From: Pseudomonadota bacterium
Lineage (GTDB): Bacteria; Pseudomonadota; Alphaproteobacteria; Caulobacterales; Caulobacteraceae
NCBI GenBank assembly: GCA_023416055.1
Contig: JAEZIH010000078.1
Location: 1-6,882 of the forward strand
Direction: 5' to 3'
Length of the DNA stretch: 6,882 nucleotides
A program made the position numbers and the translations under genes. The notes under the pieces are model-generated. The model searched no databases. It saw nothing but the letters and a program-made list of their open reading frames with translations, and was not told the DNA's origin. Below are positions 5,914-6,882 of this stretch, piece by piece (position 1 is the stretch's first letter; the number at the start of each line of letters is the position of its first letter).

Positions 5914-6554
5914 AGCTGCACGACGATCGCGCGGGGCGGCTGATCCTGGGGCTCCGGCAGCAGGGGGTGACCGACCCCCGCGTGCTGCAGGCCATGGAGT
6001 CGGTGGACCGGGCCGTCTTCGTACACGAGAAATTCCTCGACCAGGCCTGGGAGGACCAGGCCCTGCCGATCGACTGCGCCCAGACGATCAGCCAGCCCTA
6101 CATCGTCGGCCTGATGACCCAGGCGCTCGACGTGCAGTCGCGTCACCGGGTGCTGGAGATCGGCACCGGCAGCGGCTACCAGGCCGCGGTGCTGAGCCGG
6201 CTGGCGCGCTATGTCTATTCGGTGGAGCGCTACCGCAGCCTGCTCAGTGAGGCGGAGCGGCGGCTGAGGGTGCTGGGCATCGACAACGTCATCACCCGCC
6301 ACGGCGACGGCGGCCTGGGCTGGCCCGAGCAGGCGCCGTTCGACCGCATCATGGTCACGGCGGCGGCCCCGGGCGAGCCGACCGAGCTGCTGCACCAGCT
6401 GAAGCCCGGCGGCATACTGGTGTGCCCCGTGGGGCGGAGTTCGGTGCAGCGGCTGCACCGCTACGTCAGCCTCGAGGACGGCTCGTTCCGCAGGGAGAGC
6501 CTGGCGGAGGTGCGGTTCGTGCCGCTGGTCGAGGGGACGGCGAAGGAGGGGTGA
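5910..6554 (+). CDS. pcm: Protein-L-isoaspartate O-methyltransferase
   Basis: Pcm methylates abnormal L-isoaspartyl residues with S-adenosylmethionine, starting their repair to aspartate in aged proteins. The 214-residue length is normal. Visible features are the N-terminal helix with RLILGLRQQGVTDPRVLQAM (10-29), the AQTISQPYIVGLMTQ substrate/cofactor segment (57-71), the SAM-binding motif I VLEIGTGSGYQAAVLS (81-96), VYSVER with the acidic residue at the end of strand 2, ARHGDG-like region (RHGDGGLGW), FDRIMVTAAAP (motif II region), LKPGGILVCPVG and the FVPLVEG end. The start ATG overlaps the preceding stop (ATGA) and has AAGGCGGA upstream. surE-pcm adjacency is common in proteobacteria; here one lipoprotein gene is inserted between them. 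A large hairpin begins 3 nt after its stop. Confidence 0.97.
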   Translation: MKLHDDRAGRLILGLRQQGVTDPRVLQAMESVDRAVFVHEKFLDQAWEDQALPIDCAQTISQPYIVGLMTQALDVQSRHRVLEIGTGSGYQAAVLSRLARYVYSVERYRSLLSEAERRLRVLGIDNVITRHGDGGLGWPEQAPFDRIMVTAAAPGEPTELLHQLKPGGILVCPVGRSSVQRLHRYVSLEDGSFRRESLAEVRFVPLVEGTAKEG

Positions 6555-6557
6555 TGA

Positions 6558-6649
6558 GAAGGCAGCAGGCAGCAGGCAGCAGATGCTGAAGACGGGGCGG
6601 AGATGCGACCGCCATCGGGGTTCGCCGCTGCCTGCTGCCTGTTGCCTTC
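6558..6649. repeat. Large inverted repeat made of tandem 7-bp units (GGCAGCA)
   Basis: The left arm (6558-6580) and right arm (6627-6649) are complementary over 23 positions with a single G-T (wobble) pair, enclosing a 46-nt loop. The left arm contains three perfect tandem copies of GGCAGCA (6561-6581). The right arm contains the same unit inverted: one perfect copy (6633-6639) and two copies with one change each (6626-6632, 6640-6646). The loop has its own 5-bp stem, GGCGG (6596-6600) with CCGCC (6609-6613). It begins 3 nt after the pcm stop. As RNA it would fold into a very stable hairpin that could end the transcript, protect the 3' end, or represent a REP/MITE-like mobile repeat. No T-tract follows, and no target-site duplication is evident. 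Confidence 0.9.
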
Positions 6650-6731
6650 CCATTAACCTTCCCGCCCAACTTTGGCGCGGTTTACGGGGTCTGGTCCGGC
6701 GGGGTCGGAATCGAGTTTGAGGAACGGGCGC
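6650..6731 (+). promoter_or_regulatory. Upstream region of the final lipoprotein gene, with cell-cycle-type motifs
   Basis: This region should hold the promoter of the final gene because the hairpin after pcm separates the two. It contains TTGGCGC (6672-6678), a 6-of-7 match to the Caulobacter -35 consensus, but no convincing -10 box at the right distance. ATTAACC (6652-6658) resembles a CtrA half-site (TTAACCAT), while the full TTAA-N7-TTAA is absent. GAATC (6708-6712) is a GANTC site of the CcrM/GcrA type. TGAGG (6718-6722) serves as ribosome site. Regulation by CtrA or GcrA is speculation. Confidence 0.35.
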
Positions 6732-6882
6732 ATGATCGGGATCAGGGCGGGGCTGAAGGCGTTGGCGGCGGTGGCGGCGGTGAGCCTGACGGCCGCGTGC
6801 GCCAGCTATCCGGCCGAGCCGCGCTATTCGATCTTCGCCGAGCCGGCCGCGCCGCCGGCGCGGGCGCCGGCCTATCCGACCG
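6732..6882 (+). CDS. Lipoprotein N-terminus, probably NlpD/DipM-type LysM-M23 envelope protein (partial)
   Basis: Only the first 50 codons are present; the gene runs off the right edge. The translation begins MIGIRAGLKALAAVAAVSLT and continues to a lipobox-like TAAC with Cys23, then ASYPAEPRYSIFAEP and a Pro/Ala-rich linker. This suggests an exported, probably lipid-anchored protein, though Thr at -3 is not the strongest lipobox. No domain is visible in the window. The identification rests on context: in many proteobacteria the gene after surE-pcm encodes NlpD, and in Caulobacter the LysM/M23 division factor DipM, which binds peptidoglycan and activates cell-wall hydrolysis at division. The ATG at 6732 has GAGG (6719-6722) 9 nt upstream. 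Confidence 0.7.
   Translation, partial: MIGIRAGLKALAAVAAVSLTAACASYPAEPRYSIFAEPAAPPARAPAYPT

Noticed and set aside
6558..6649. Ordinary Rho-independent terminator after pcm
   Set aside because: The stem is far longer than usual, the loop is 46 nt, and no T-tract follows, so it is annotated as a repeat instead; a termination effect remains possible.

Overview
The window is high-GC chromosomal DNA of an alphaproteobacterium, most likely a member of the Caulobacterales (Brevundimonas or a close relative). This rests on three things seen here: the gene order (aroQ-accB; serS ... surE ... pcm followed by a secreted lipoprotein in the nlpD/dipM position), two sites resembling the Caulobacter housekeeping sigma-factor promoter, and a hand count in which GANTC (the CcrM methylation site) is concentrated between genes. 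Genus is an inference; no search was run. All the recognisable genes are housekeeping genes. I saw no prophage, transposase, CRISPR array, tRNA or rRNA.

Layout. Positions 1-731 are on the minus strand: aroQ (type II 3-dehydroquinate dehydratase) followed 19 nt later by the start of accB (biotin carboxyl carrier protein, running off the left edge). A 101-bp divergent region (732-832) separates them from plus-strand thiS and thiG, which make the sulfur carrier and the thiazole synthase for thiamine. A gene-poor stretch (1883-2264) follows, with several potential hairpins and a direct repeat but no convincing ORF. Next is a lone gene for an exported NTF2/SnoaL-like protein (2265-2750).

Positions 2839-6554 hold a tight plus-strand cluster: serS (with an unusual internal insertion), a small exported protein, surE (nucleotidase), a second small lipoprotein, and pcm (protein-L-isoaspartate methyltransferase). 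surE, the second lipoprotein and pcm are coupled by 4-nt overlaps (GTGA, ATGA). After pcm comes a large near-perfect inverted repeat built from a 7-bp tandem unit, then the beginning of a lipoprotein gene cut by the right edge and probably equivalent to nlpD/dipM (LysM/M23 cell-wall hydrolase factor).

Working together: aroQ feeds aromatic amino acid biosynthesis, accB fatty acid synthesis, and thiSG thiamine. The serS-surE-pcm-nlpD type neighbourhood is a widely conserved stress and maintenance cluster. The parts that ordinary annotation would not explain are the heptamer inverted repeat after pcm, the insertion in SerRS with shifted codon use, two small exported proteins of the same cluster with a similar C-terminal pattern, and the structured intergenic region after thiG.
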